A DNA stretch of 64,000 nucleotides from JAJVID01 sp050247435. GTDB taxonomy: Bacteria; Acidobacteriota; Blastocatellia; RBC074. The notes beneath the pieces were generated by a model that was given only the letters and a program-made list of their open reading frames with translations, ran no database searches and was not told the origin of the DNA. The position numbers were made by a program, and so were the translations under genes. This document shows positions 16,849 through 25,449 of the stretch, piece after piece; positions within the stretch are counted from its first letter, which is position 1, and the number at the start of each line of letters is the position of its first letter. The DNA lies in NCBI GenBank assembly GCA_050247435.1, contig JBFWUF010000031.1:1-64000 (forward strand). The letters are read 5' to 3'.

Positions 16849-18066
16849 ATGAACATGAGTATGATCGAAAAGAAAGCGCCACGCGGGAACAAGAAACCAG
16901 GCGCCGCCACACACGAATCACCTGTCGTTCGCGTCCAATCGCGTGCGATTGATCCAACCAGAAAGCTTCTGCTTTACGTGCGTGCAGGTGGGCGTTGTGA
17001 ATTCGATGGCTGCAATGCCTATTTGTTCAAGCATCACGTCACTCAGGCCGAAGAGAATTTTTCTCAGGTCGCACATATCGTCGCGTTTAAGCCCGATGGG
17101 CCAAGGGGCAAGGCCGGTTTGCGGCCGGATGACATCAACGATCTCGATAATCTCATGCTCCTCTGTCCGCAATGCCACAAACTGATAGATACGCGCCCGC
17201 GCGAGTTCAGCCGCGAGGCGATTGAAAAATACAAGAGGGACCACGAGCGGCGCATTTTTCGGCTCACTGAAAGCAAGCCGGATCGCAAAACCACCGTTGT
17301 GGTGCTCAAAGCGCGTATCGCCGGTCAGACAATAGAAATTTCGAAGGCCGATATCAACGATGCAGTGTCACCGCGTTACCCCAGCGACATCCAGGGATGG
17401 GTGATTGATCTGACGCGAATCCACGGGGAGGATGCGGCCTTTTTTCAGACGGCGAGACAGACGATCAAAGCCGATGTTGACCGGCTGTACGCGACAGGCT
17501 CCGACGTTGAAAGCACACATCACCTTTCCGTGTTCGCTCTCGCACCAATTCCACTATTGATCTATTTCGGCAATCGGCTGGGCAACAAAGTGGCGACTGA
17601 CCTCTATCAGCGCCACCGCGATACCGAAGATTGGGCTTGGAAGGTGGAGGGCAACCCTGTAGGGCATCAATTCCGTTGCGTGCAGACAGGCACTGACCGA
17701 AGTAAAGTCGCACTACTCCTTTCGCTCAGCGGCAAAATCCTGCACGAAACGCTGCCGCAAAACATTGACCGCAGGTTTTCGATTTACGAAATCACATTGG
17801 TGAATTCAACACCTACGCCGACTTACCTGCGCCTGAAACACGATCTTGATGATTTTCGCAATGTGTACTTGCAAGCACTCCGCGTTGTGATGAGCAACCA
17901 CCGAAAGCTTGAGGAGTTACATCTTTTTCCTGCGGTTCCAGCACCCGTGGCGGTGCTGTGTGGCCGTGAATTATTACCAAAGATTGATCCCGCGCTGCTT
18001 GTTTACGACAACGACAAGCGGAAAGGTGGGTTCAATCTGATCATGAAGGTGAATGAAGATGAGTGA
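16849..18066 (+). CDS. cap5: CBASS effector: HNH endonuclease fused to SAVED (Cap5-like)
   Basis: This is a 405-residue protein. The HNH domain is N-terminal: zinc cysteines Cys50/Cys55 and Cys106/Cys109, His76 (VAHIVAF) as general base, Asn101 and His110 (NLMLLCPQCHK). The remaining ~220 residues have the SAVED pattern, with a long variable sensor and motifs such as HHLSVFALAPIPLLIYFGNR. In characterised Cap5 proteins, SAVED binds a cyclic oligonucleotide from the CD-NTase and the HNH domain then degrades DNA. It overlaps the CD-NTase gene by 8 bases. ATGs at 16849 and 16855 are both possible; AGAGG lies just upstream. Confidence 0.88.
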   Translation: MNMSMIEKKAPRGNKKPGAATHESPVVRVQSRAIDPTRKLLLYVRAGGRCEFDGCNAYLFKHHVTQAEENFSQVAHIVAFKPDGPRGKAGLRPDDINDLDNLMLLCPQCHKLIDTRPREFSREAIEKYKRDHERRIFRLTESKPDRKTTVVVLKARIAGQTIEISKADINDAVSPRYPSDIQGWVIDLTRIHGEDAAFFQTARQTIKADVDRLYATGSDVESTHHLSVFALAPIPLLIYFGNRLGNKVATDLYQRHRDTEDWAWKVEGNPVGHQFRCVQTGTDRSKVALLLSLSGKILHETLPQNIDRRFSIYEITLVNSTPTPTYLRLKHDLDDFRNVYLQALRVVMSNHRKLEELHLFPAVPAPVAVLCGRELLPKIDPALLVYDNDKRKGGFNLIMKVNEDE

Positions 18067-18946
18067 AGATCGCTACCTTGAAGAGATTTTGGAATCGCAG
18101 ACGCTCAATCCCGAAGGGCAGGAGATAAAAGACCTACGTTGCCGGCGAGACGAGGTGGACAAGCTCTTGCGAAAGAAGTTCGAAAAGAGTTCCCCGACCA
18201 TCAGGTATGGCGGGTCGAAGGCGAAGGGAACGATGATTCTTGAAGCTTACGACCTTGACGTCATCTGCTACTTCGATCACGAAGATAAGGAAGCCGGTGA
18301 AACTCTCCAGGAAATCTACGAGAATGTGGAAAAGGCGCTCAACGATGATTATCTGGTGACGAGAAAGCCGTCGGCACTGCGGCTGAAAAGCCGTAACGTG
18401 AATCAATGGGCGGCTGATTTTCACATTGATGTCATACCAGGACGCTTCATTGATGGTAATCAAGGCGATGTGTTTCTCTACCGATCTTCCGGCGAGAAGG
18501 GCAGACAAAAAACCAATCTCGACGTCCACATCAGCCACGTCAAAGATAGTGGAGTAACCGCCGCAATCAGAATGATGAAGCTTTGGCGCGCACGAAACAG
18601 CCTGTCTGTGAGGCACTTCATTCTTGAGCTGTTGACTATCGAACTGCTTAAAGGAAAAAAGGATTCCAAGCTCGCCGACCAATTGAAGCATGTCTGGATT
18701 GAGTTGCGCGACAACGTCGAGAACATCCAAGTCGAAGACCCGGCCAATCCTACTGGCAACGACCTGTCTGAATTATTCAATTCGGCAATCAAACATGAGC
18801 TCTCTTCTATTGCCGCACGAACGCTGGAGATAATTGAAAAGGACGGCTGGGAAATGGTTTTCGGTCCAGTTCCCGAAAAGTCACGTGGCCCTCTGATCCT
18901 TCCCGGGTTTACGGTACGGCCGAGGCCATCATTCGGAGAGAGGTGA
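18059..18946 (+). CDS. cdnX: CD-NTase (CBASS cyclic-oligonucleotide synthase)
   Basis: This is a 295-residue protein with the nucleotidyltransferase signature GGSKAKGT (51-58) and metal-binding Asp65 and Asp67 (YDLDVICYF) and Asp124 (HIDVIPG). The helical C-terminal half matches the OAS-like fold of CD-NTases. It should make a cyclic di- or trinucleotide upon phage infection; clade and product cannot be told by eye. The ATG at 18059 overlaps the effector stop (ATGAGTGA), and its own stop overlaps the E2 gene start as GTGA. An ATG at 18053 is a second option. The symbol is generic; I do not assign a clade. Confidence 0.88.
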   Translation: MSEDRYLEEILESQTLNPEGQEIKDLRCRRDEVDKLLRKKFEKSSPTIRYGGSKAKGTMILEAYDLDVICYFDHEDKEAGETLQEIYENVEKALNDDYLVTRKPSALRLKSRNVNQWAADFHIDVIPGRFIDGNQGDVFLYRSSGEKGRQKTNLDVHISHVKDSGVTAAIRMMKLWRARNSLSVRHFILELLTIELLKGKKDSKLADQLKHVWIELRDNVENIQVEDPANPTGNDLSELFNSAIKHELSSIAARTLEIIEKDGWEMVFGPVPEKSRGPLILPGFTVRPRPSFGER

Positions 18947-19590
18947 GTTTGATTGACGAAGTATCACGGCTAAGTTCCAGCGTTCGGGCAATGCAGGATT
19001 ACTTCCCGGCTTTTTCTCTGGATTTACGGGAAAATGGTCAGAAAGGCGCTGTCTGGAAGGGAAAGGTTCAACCAATCCAAACGGCGGAATCACTGGCAGA
19101 GCTACTGGATGACATTCATTGCGAGCGCCCTGTTTGGGTTCTGGCCGGTGGCGAAGTGCGTCATCACCACTTATGCAATTCGACGCACACACATCATGCC
19201 TGGGTAGACGGGCTGACAAATCCATTTATCGTTTTCGATTTGGAGGCCCGGTATGGCGGTCATAAACAACACCCAAAAGTATTTGTGCGAAACCCCAAGA
19301 TGCCACTGCCCAAAACGAAGCATACGTTTGGCGATGGATCAATTTGTCCGTATGCACCTTGGGAAAATGTGTGGCTTTGGGAACGGGACACAGCGGCTGA
19401 TTACCTTGGACATGCTTGTGTCTGGTTGATCAAATGGCTGGTATGGGACCAGACTGGAATTTGGGTCGGGCCTGAAATGAGTCACGACAAAAGCTTTCTG
19501 TCGCGGACTATCGGGCGAAATAATCAATGCTGGTGTGGTTCGGGCTTAAAGTACAAAAAGTGCCATCTTATTCAGGATCAAATGAAGTGA
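18943..19590 (+). CDS. E2-like CBASS protein with C-terminal SEC-C motif
   Basis: This is a 215-residue protein with a GTG start 5 bases after GGAGAG, overlapping the CD-NTase stop. The E2-like core ends with the pattern seen in short type II CBASS: SICPYAPWENVWLWERD, with Cys135 as the likely catalytic cysteine, then WDQTGIWVGPEMSHD. The last 20 residues form a SEC-C zinc motif (CWCGSGLKYKKCH, Cys196, Cys198, Cys207, His208). In related systems an E2-type protein primes the CD-NTase. No E1 or JAB gene lies on this strand, but a ThiF E1-like gene converges and overlaps by 23 bases. The fused SEC-C may act as a binding module. Confidence 0.75.
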   Translation: MSLIDEVSRLSSSVRAMQDYFPAFSLDLRENGQKGAVWKGKVQPIQTAESLAELLDDIHCERPVWVLAGGEVRHHHLCNSTHTHHAWVDGLTNPFIVFDLEARYGGHKQHPKVFVRNPKMPLPKTKHTFGDGSICPYAPWENVWLWERDTAADYLGHACVWLIKWLVWDQTGIWVGPEMSHDKSFLSRTIGRNNQCWCGSGLKYKKCHLIQDQMK

Positions 19591-20455
19591 TTGCCTCCTG
19601 TGTAATGAAGTGATTCTTCACACTTCCACTGGCGAGATCGAACCATGTGGCAAAGCGGCGCAGATTCTGATGAATGAGCAGCCTCGCCAGATAGTCAGCG
19701 GCTTCCGCAGCGACGCGCTGATTGACGATCAACCCTTGCGCGTTGGCGAGCGCGAGTTCCGCGCAGGACAGATTGTGATGGCTTAATTCTTCCGGCTGCG
19801 GTTCGAGCAGATCAGGGCATTGCATGACAGGGCTGGGCAGTTGTTGGCAGAACCCATCCAGCGGAAAGGCGGAGCGCAATGCGCGCGGATCATTCGTTGA
19901 GCCGAGCAGCACCTGGCCGGATTCGCGCTGATTGCCGCAGTCCAGCCACCAGACGTGCGGCGGCGAATCGCCCGCATTGGCCGCGAGCGTTTTGGCAAGC
20001 TCCTGGCGCGCCGCCGCGTTGTCCACGCAACCGATCACCACCGTCAGCCGATTCCAGCGGGAGCCGATCATCTCAGCTTTGAAGTGATCCATGACCGCGT
20101 CAATCTCAACGCCCCAGGCGAGGCTGTAGCGTGCGGCCAGTGTCTGCGCCTTCGGAAACCTGAGTTCCGCGTCGCAGAAGTTCTGGCGCGGAATGTTTTT
20201 GCTCTCAATAAGGTCGGGATCAATGAAGAGCGCGCTTGTCTCGGTTCCGCTTTCGTTCAGCACACGCACGATCCGTGCAACGGACGGCGTGAGCCAGCTT
20301 CCCGTGCCGCCGCAACCCACCATTACCAGCCGCACTTCCTGATGCGCAGCGGTGATTACCCTGGCCGCATTCATAAATGAAAGATCGAGACCGGGCGCAG
20401 CCGTTGGCCTTCTTCGGACGGTTTTGTGTTTACGCTGTGGCATTGCGTCACTCAT
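19568..20455 (-). CDS. PRTRC-system ThiF (E1-like) protein
   Basis: This is a 295-residue protein. The Rossmann motif VMVGCGGTGSWL (~45-55) and the downstream IGCVDNAAARQ and WLDCGNQRESGQVLLGS segments match the ThiF/E1 adenylation family, in the PRTRC flavour. It would adenylate the C terminus of a ubiquitin-like protein; PRTRC-C is the candidate. The ATG at 20455 overlaps the stop of PRTRC-A by 8 bases. It is the last gene of the leftward B-A-ThiF set and converges with the CBASS E2 gene, their 3' ends overlapping by 23 bases. Confidence 0.85.
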   Translation of the reverse strand: MSDAMPQRKHKTVRRRPTAAPGLDLSFMNAARVITAAHQEVRLVMVGCGGTGSWLTPSVARIVRVLNESGTETSALFIDPDLIESKNIPRQNFCDAELRFPKAQTLAARYSLAWGVEIDAVMDHFKAEMIGSRWNRLTVVIGCVDNAAARQELAKTLAANAGDSPPHVWWLDCGNQRESGQVLLGSTNDPRALRSAFPLDGFCQQLPSPVMQCPDLLEPQPEELSHHNLSCAELALANAQGLIVNQRVAAEAADYLARLLIHQNLRRFATWFDLASGSVKNHFITQEAITSFDPE

Positions 20456-21065
20456 CTTTCGCGTTGCAATCAATCAATTCGACCGGCATCTCGATGATGC
20501 GGTCGGCGGGCAGCGACCACCAGTCACCGTAAACGCCCACGCGGAAATTGATCTTCGGCCAGTGGGCGGAGCGTGGATTCAGATTGCCGATCAAACCGTA
20601 AATGCGGAAACCGGCTTCGTCCCGATCATCATCCGGCGAAAACCCGGCAGGCATCCGATGGTGTGAATGAATCTCGATGATGGCGCGCTCGTAAGACGAG
20701 GCTGCGCCTTTCTCCATCGGCACGACTGAAGCGTAACGCTGAATCTGCGGCGGAACATCGAGCCGCCACTTTCCATCCACCAGGCTAAGATGAAAAAGAA
20801 TCTCCAGCTCCCGCCGCGCCGCATCACGGGCAGCGTCAAGAATCTGCTGAATGATGGATTCAGGAACCCTGTCGAACTGAAAGCTGAGTTTCGGTTCGAC
20901 CAACGCAAGACCACGAATCGCGCATTCACTGACCGGAATCATCGCGCTCATTTCCTTGCGTACTGCACGTTTGAAAACGCCGTTGCCAGCGAAGACATAT
21001 TCATACAACGGCGCTGAAATTGGCGGCAGTTCAGCCGCAGTGGCAAGCAGGTAGTGAACGAACAT
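20448..21065 (-). CDS. PRTRC-system protein A (JAB/JAMM peptidase)
   Basis: This is a 205-residue protein. The ATG at 21065 has GAGGA 7 bases upstream; the longer frame runs into PRTRC-B. The JAMM metal motif is complete: His133 and His135 in EIHSHH, then Ser143 and Asp146 in GFSPDDD. Such enzymes remove or process ubiquitin-like tags. It sits between PRTRC-B (10-base gap) and ThiF (8-base overlap) in one operon, so peptidase, E1-like and E2-like proteins are produced together. Cleavage of the PRTRC-C tail is plausible but unproven. Confidence 0.85.
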   Translation of the reverse strand: MFVHYLLATAAELPPISAPLYEYVFAGNGVFKRAVRKEMSAMIPVSECAIRGLALVEPKLSFQFDRVPESIIQQILDAARDAARRELEILFHLSLVDGKWRLDVPPQIQRYASVVPMEKGAASSYERAIIEIHSHHRMPAGFSPDDDRDEAGFRIYGLIGNLNPRSAHWPKINFRVGVYGDWWSLPADRIIEMPVELIDCNAKDE

Positions 21066-21075
21066 CGCTGTGTCC

Positions 21076-21771
21076 TCATCGCTCGACCAGTCTGCGGACG
21101 GCTTCACTGACGGTGGAGCGCAAGCTGACGAGATCTTTGAGCGGATAGCGAATGGCCTTGTTGGCAGAAAGTGAGTAGAGCTGGAAGAGAATGTTCTGCG
21201 AGTATACGTGACTCTTCCCATCGGCGTGATGTGAGTTGAAGGCGCTGGTGATGAAAAGCTGCCACGCCATCTGCGCCCCGTGTTTGCCAACTTCAGGGTG
21301 ACGATTCTCGCCGAAACAGATCAAGCCGGTTTGCCCAACATTTGGCAACGGAGCCTGAAACAATTCCAGGTCAGGCGAAAACTGTTTGCCGCGCACCGCC
21401 CAGACGTACCAGCTTCGATCCAGGCCAGCGAAGACGAACCCTGGCAAAGGAACCGTCAGGGTGGTTGCTGCCCGCCCGTCATCACTGCGCATCAGCAACT
21501 CGTATCGCGCGGGCGCATAAAAGTTGACGACGTAATCGCCCCTGCCGCACACACCCCAGCGAACTGTTTCAGTGCTCAGCCAGCCGCTGTCCACTGGTTC
21601 GCGCATAAACGCCTGACGGACGGCTGTGGGCGAGAGATACTTCACCTCTTCGCTCTGGTCACCGCGAGTGTGAAACAGATATTGTCCCTCTACGAAATAA
21701 AGCGCGGCGTCAGCAAGCGCGGCGGCGGCTGGCGACCGATAGTGTGGCCTGATTGTCTGCTCTGGCTGCAT
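21076..21771 (-). CDS. PRTRC-system protein B
   Basis: This is a 231-residue protein from the ATG at 21771; a TTG immediately before is better spaced from AAGGA. The segment APLPNVGQTGLICFG (Cys152), followed by HPEV and WQLFITSAFNSHH, matches PRTRC-B. I recall that this family has been compared with E2 enzymes, in which case Cys152 would be the active-site candidate; treat that as moderate confidence. It is the first gene of the B-A-ThiF operon. The next upstream PRTRC gene (F) lies 28 kb away at 50110-50877, in the same orientation. Confidence 0.8.
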   Translation of the reverse strand: MQPEQTIRPHYRSPAAAALADAALYFVEGQYLFHTRGDQSEEVKYLSPTAVRQAFMREPVDSGWLSTETVRWGVCGRGDYVVNFYAPARYELLMRSDDGRAATTLTVPLPGFVFAGLDRSWYVWAVRGKQFSPDLELFQAPLPNVGQTGLICFGENRHPEVGKHGAQMAWQLFITSAFNSHHADGKSHVYSQNILFQLYSLSANKAIRYPLKDLVSLRSTVSEAVRRLVER

Positions 21772-21926
21772 CAATGGTTGTCATCCTTTTACCACAGTGC
21801 CAAAGCCTGCCTCTGTAAAGCAGGCACTTGAAATCGCAATTTTGATTTGCTGTCCTGCTTCCCGCCACCATTTTCCTCTTCAGCAAGCCGGAGAGAGTGA
21901 TTATTTCCAACTGCTTGAACAAAGCG

Positions 21927-22847
21927 TTACGGCCTGACCTGTTTCTTCCTGTCAGGATGACAGGTCATAAGGCATTCCCACAGAGCGGCAGCGCTCCCCG
22001 TTAATATGCGATCCTGCCGCCGCACCAGATAGAATCTTCTTCGCTGTCGGAGACGCTTGTCTCGTACTGGCCGCAGCAATCCGGCTTTTTCTTCAAGGCT
22101 GGTCGCCCACGAGGAAAGCACCGCGACGCCCAGTCCGGCAGCCACGGCCTGCTTGATGGCTTCGGCGCTGCTTACATCAACAACTCGTCCGAACAGATTC
22201 ATCAGGTTGCCGAGTAACTCCTCTGCGCCAGCGCGAGTGCTTGAACCCCGCTCTCTCAAAAACAGTGTGCGGTTATGCAGGTGTATGTCTTTGATTTCCC
22301 TGACCCGATGCAGTTCGTCACTGGCTGCTGTGACCAGTCTCAGTTCATCAGCGCCGATCTCCTGCCGATGGAGATCCTTATCTATCACCATCTCGCCAAC
22401 CACTCCCAGCGGGACGCGATATTCGTGCAGCCATCTCAGAACTTCCGCACTGTCTCCGACAATGAGCGTTGGGTGAGCCTCCGGGTATTGATCCTGAAAC
22501 CGCCGGAGCAATTCGGGCACGCAGTAAGCGGCGGGAGTGCTGGAAGCAGCCACTGTGACCTCACCGCGCACCTGGCCGCGCACCGTATCCGCCAGCGTTG
22601 GAAGTTCGTGATAGAGCGCAAAGAGCCGGTTGGTGTGTTCCAGCACGACTTCGCCGGTTCTCGTCAGCAACATCCCGCGCGGCGTGCGCTCGAATAACGG
22701 TTCACCCAGACGCTGTTCCAGCGCGCGCAGTTGCGCCGAAACCGCGGGCTGACTGATGTGCAGTTCCTGGGCGGCGCGACTCGCGCTGCCGCTGCGGGCG
22801 ACCAGCCGGAAGACGTGCAACGGATAAAGATTGAAATCTTCAGTCAT
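21927..22847 (-). CDS. LysR-family transcriptional regulator
   Basis: This is a 306-residue protein. The winged helix-turn-helix is at residues ~8-65 (ARSGSASRAAQELHISQPAV, then AQLRALEQRLG), followed by a typical LysR effector-binding domain (TVAASSTPAAYCVPELLRRF). It is divergent from the sterol desaturase gene with ~85 bases between, which includes an inverted repeat TTTTC-N17-GAAAA (22851-22877) that could be its operator. The effector is not deducible. It is the first gene of the cargo that separates the two parts of the PRTRC cassette. Confidence 0.88.
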   Translation of the reverse strand: MTEDFNLYPLHVFRLVARSGSASRAAQELHISQPAVSAQLRALEQRLGEPLFERTPRGMLLTRTGEVVLEHTNRLFALYHELPTLADTVRGQVRGEVTVAASSTPAAYCVPELLRRFQDQYPEAHPTLIVGDSAEVLRWLHEYRVPLGVVGEMVIDKDLHRQEIGADELRLVTAASDELHRVREIKDIHLHNRTLFLRERGSSTRAGAEELLGNLMNLFGRVVDVSSAEAIKQAVAAGLGVAVLSSWATSLEEKAGLLRPVRDKRLRQRRRFYLVRRQDRILTGSAAALWECLMTCHPDRKKQVRP

Positions 22848-22933
22848 AATTTTTCCCTGATGTGATCCCTCAGAAAATCTGTATTTGCATTATACCTGAG
22901 CCGGGCGTAGGTTCGCGTTGAGGAATGCTCGAC

Positions 22934-23764
22934 ATGAAGCCGGAGTATTTGCCAACGCTGATTACCGTTTGCGGGCTGAGCCTGCTGTGGACGCTGGAAA
23001 CGTGGCTGCCTGCGGTCAAAGGACGCAATCACAGGTGGCGCCACACCTTCAGAAATCTGTCACTGGGACTGCTCAACGCCTTCATCCTGACGCTGCTCGC
23101 CGGGCCACTCATCACACAGATTGTGATCCAGGCTGAAGGCTCAGGTTTTGGCTTGCTGCGAATGTTCCAACTGCCTGCTGTAATTTCAACTATTGCGGCT
23201 GTTCTTTTGTTCGATGGCTGGATGTATCTGTGGCATCGAGCCAATCACCAGTTTCACTTCCTGTGGCGCTTTCACCGTGTCCACCACAGCGACCCGGCGA
23301 TGGATGCCACAACTGCCGTCCGGTTTCACACCGGAGAAATCCTGATTTCATCGGCGCTGCGCCTGGCTCTGATTCCATTACTCGGCCTCACGCTCCGGCA
23401 ACTGCTGGTTTATGAATCGCTGATGCTGCCGGTGATTCTCTTCCATCACAGCAATGTGAATTTCCCGGAGGGACTGGATCGGTGGCTGCGCGTCGTGCTG
23501 GTTTCACCGGCCCTTCATCGCGTGCATCACTCACGCGTGCAAATCGAAACGGACAGCAATTATTCAACAATCTTTTCTTTCTGGGATCGAATCGGCAGAA
23601 CTCTACGGCTCCGCAAGGACGGGCCCCCGGTTGATTTCGGGCTGGCTGAATACGACGGCGAGGAATGGCAGCGGATGAGCGGATTATTGTCCACACCATT
23701 TCTCTCCGTCAGAGCAGAAAGCAGTATTGCAGCCCATGCCAGGGGAAATGATCAGCTTCGCTGA
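22934..23764 (+). CDS. Sterol desaturase / fatty acid hydroxylase family membrane protein
   Basis: This is a 276-residue protein. The ATG at 22934 is 9 bases after GAGGA; the ATG at 22925 abuts that site. It has four hydrophobic segments and the diiron histidine clusters of the family: HRANHQFH, HRVHH, HHSN and HRVHH again near the C terminus. These enzymes hydroxylate or desaturate lipids at the membrane. The substrate is unknown. It is divergent from the LysR gene, which probably controls it, and is followed by the SQR-like gene after 56 bases. Confidence 0.85.
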   Translation: MKPEYLPTLITVCGLSLLWTLETWLPAVKGRNHRWRHTFRNLSLGLLNAFILTLLAGPLITQIVIQAEGSGFGLLRMFQLPAVISTIAAVLLFDGWMYLWHRANHQFHFLWRFHRVHHSDPAMDATTAVRFHTGEILISSALRLALIPLLGLTLRQLLVYESLMLPVILFHHSNVNFPEGLDRWLRVVLVSPALHRVHHSRVQIETDSNYSTIFSFWDRIGRTLRLRKDGPPVDFGLAEYDGEEWQRMSGLLSTPFLSVRAESSIAAHARGNDQLR

Positions 23765-23820
23765 GGTTGACAGATACTGCTCCGGCGCGAGCGTGATGCC
23801 GGAAGGAGTGAGAACGAATT

Positions 23821-25047
23821 ATGAGCAGGAAAGCCGATCACAAAAAGATCGTCATTATCGGCGGCTCCTTCGGCGGGATCAATGCCGCCTATGCGCTGCG
23901 GCGTCGGCTCGGAGATCGTGCGGAGATCACGGTCATTTCCAAAGACCCGGAGTTTACCTTTCTTCCCTCTCTGCCGTGGGTGCTCCTTGGCTGGCGTGAT
24001 CCCACACAACTTCAGATCTCACTGCATCAACCGCTCATGCGCCGGGGGATCCATTTCATTCACGGAGAAGTGAAGGAGTTGGATCCGGGCAAGGGTGAAG
24101 CGCGAACTGCATCGGCCCGGTATCCATTCGACATCCTGCTCATCGCCTCAGGCGCAGATTTGGATTATGCGGCTGTCCCAGGCTTAGGACCGGCTGGGGG
24201 TCATACTCAATCGACCTTTACAATTCGTGAAGCTGTCTGCGCGCGTGACGCCTTGGCGCGCGTCCTGGCTGGCGAGCATGGTCGCATCGTCATCGGCGCA
24301 GCGGCTGGAGCCAGTTGTATCGGCCCCGCTTATGAGATCGCCATGATGATTGACACGGTGCTCCGCCAGGCTCACAAGCGCCATCGCTTCACCATCAGGT
24401 TCGTCACCCCTGAGCCATTTATCGGTCATTGGGGCGTAGGCGGCATCGGCATGTCGCCCCGGATGATTCAGGACGAATTTGCTGAACGCCACATTGATCC
24501 CATCGTCAACGCGAAACTCATTGAAGCCCGTGCAGACCGGCTGATTCTTGCGGACGGAACCGAGCATGAATTCGACTTCTCTCTGATGATTCCGTCTTTC
24601 CTGGGAGCCGCGTTTGTCCGTGGGGTGGATGGCCTGGCCAATCCGAAAGGATTTGTGTCAGTCACGCCGCAACTGACGAGCGTGAACTTCAGCAATGTTT
24701 ATGCGGTTGGTGTGGCTATTGCCATCGCTCCACCCGGCCAGACGCCGGTTCCAGTGGCAGTCCCCAAGACCGGGCACATGACCGAACTGATGGCTCATGC
24801 GGCCGCGCACAATATTGCCGCTGAATTGAATGGCGGCGCGAAAATGGATGGATTATCGCTTCCCACTACGTGCATTGCCGACGCGGGTGACACGGCCTTC
24901 TATTTGTCGGCAGACCCCTTCCTGCCTCCTCGTAACAAAGTGATCCACAAGAAGGGAAAGTGGGCGCGGTATCTCAAGCTGGCTTTCGAGAAGTATTACC
25001 TGGCGCGGATTCGTCACGACTGGCCTTCATTGCATTTTGGGTGGTAG
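23821..25047 (+). CDS. Sulfide:quinone oxidoreductase-like flavoprotein
   Basis: This is a 408-residue protein. The FAD-binding motif is N-terminal (VVIIGGSFGGINAAYALRR). Two cysteines stand where sulfide:quinone reductases have the redox pair: GASCIGPAYE in the middle and TTCIADAGD near the C terminus. The C-terminal amphipathic end (YLKLAFEKYYLARI) fits membrane association. It would oxidise sulfide and pass electrons to quinone, but other roles of this broad family remain possible. The neighbouring DsrE-family gene supports sulfur chemistry. AAGGAG lies 12 bases upstream of the ATG. Confidence 0.78.
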   Translation: MSRKADHKKIVIIGGSFGGINAAYALRRRLGDRAEITVISKDPEFTFLPSLPWVLLGWRDPTQLQISLHQPLMRRGIHFIHGEVKELDPGKGEARTASARYPFDILLIASGADLDYAAVPGLGPAGGHTQSTFTIREAVCARDALARVLAGEHGRIVIGAAAGASCIGPAYEIAMMIDTVLRQAHKRHRFTIRFVTPEPFIGHWGVGGIGMSPRMIQDEFAERHIDPIVNAKLIEARADRLILADGTEHEFDFSLMIPSFLGAAFVRGVDGLANPKGFVSVTPQLTSVNFSNVYAVGVAIAIAPPGQTPVPVAVPKTGHMTELMAHAAAHNIAAELNGGAKMDGLSLPTTCIADAGDTAFYLSADPFLPPRNKVIHKKGKWARYLKLAFEKYYLARIRHDWPSLHFGW

Positions 25048-25079
25048 TGGACGACTAACGCCCGGAAAGGAGTAACGCT

Positions 25080-25397
25080 ATGAACTATCTTGTCATTCTC
25101 AACGACCCGCCTTACGGGACGGAGCGCAGCTATAACGGCCTGCGTCTGGCAGGCTCGCTGGCAAAGGCTGAAGGCACGACTGTCAATGTGTTTCTGATCG
25201 GTGACGCGGCGATCTGTGCGCTCGCGGGACAAACGACTCCCAACGGCTACTACAACATTGAGCGGATGTTAAAGGTTCTGGTCGCCAAAGGCGCGCAGAT
25301 TGGCGTCTGTGGTTCTTGCATGGATGCACGCGGGATCAAGGCCGAAGCTCTGATTGAAGGCGCGCATCGCAGCTCAATGGAAGAACTCACCGCGTGA
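25080..25397 (+). CDS. DsrE-family sulfur-relay protein
   Basis: This is a 105-residue protein with AAAGGAG 7 bases before the ATG. The N-terminal strand (NYLVILNDPPYGTERSYNGL) and the conserved cysteine loop VCGSCMDARG match DsrE/F-like proteins, which carry persulfide sulfur. It lies 32 bases after the SQR-like gene and 52 bases before a methyltransferase gene. The likely role is accepting sulfane sulfur produced by the flavoprotein; that is inferred from gene order. Confidence 0.8.
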   Translation: MNYLVILNDPPYGTERSYNGLRLAGSLAKAEGTTVNVFLIGDAAICALAGQTTPNGYYNIERMLKVLVAKGAQIGVCGSCMDARGIKAEALIEGAHRSSMEELTA

Positions 25398-25449
25398 ACA
25401 CAGGAAGCCAGCAAAGCGCTTGTCTTTTAGTCCTGCTGAGGTCAAAGCA

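Noticed and set aside
22851..22877. TTTTC-N17-GAAAA as a firm LysR operator
   Set aside because: The arms are only 5 bases and AT-rich; it is mentioned with the gene but too weak to list separately.
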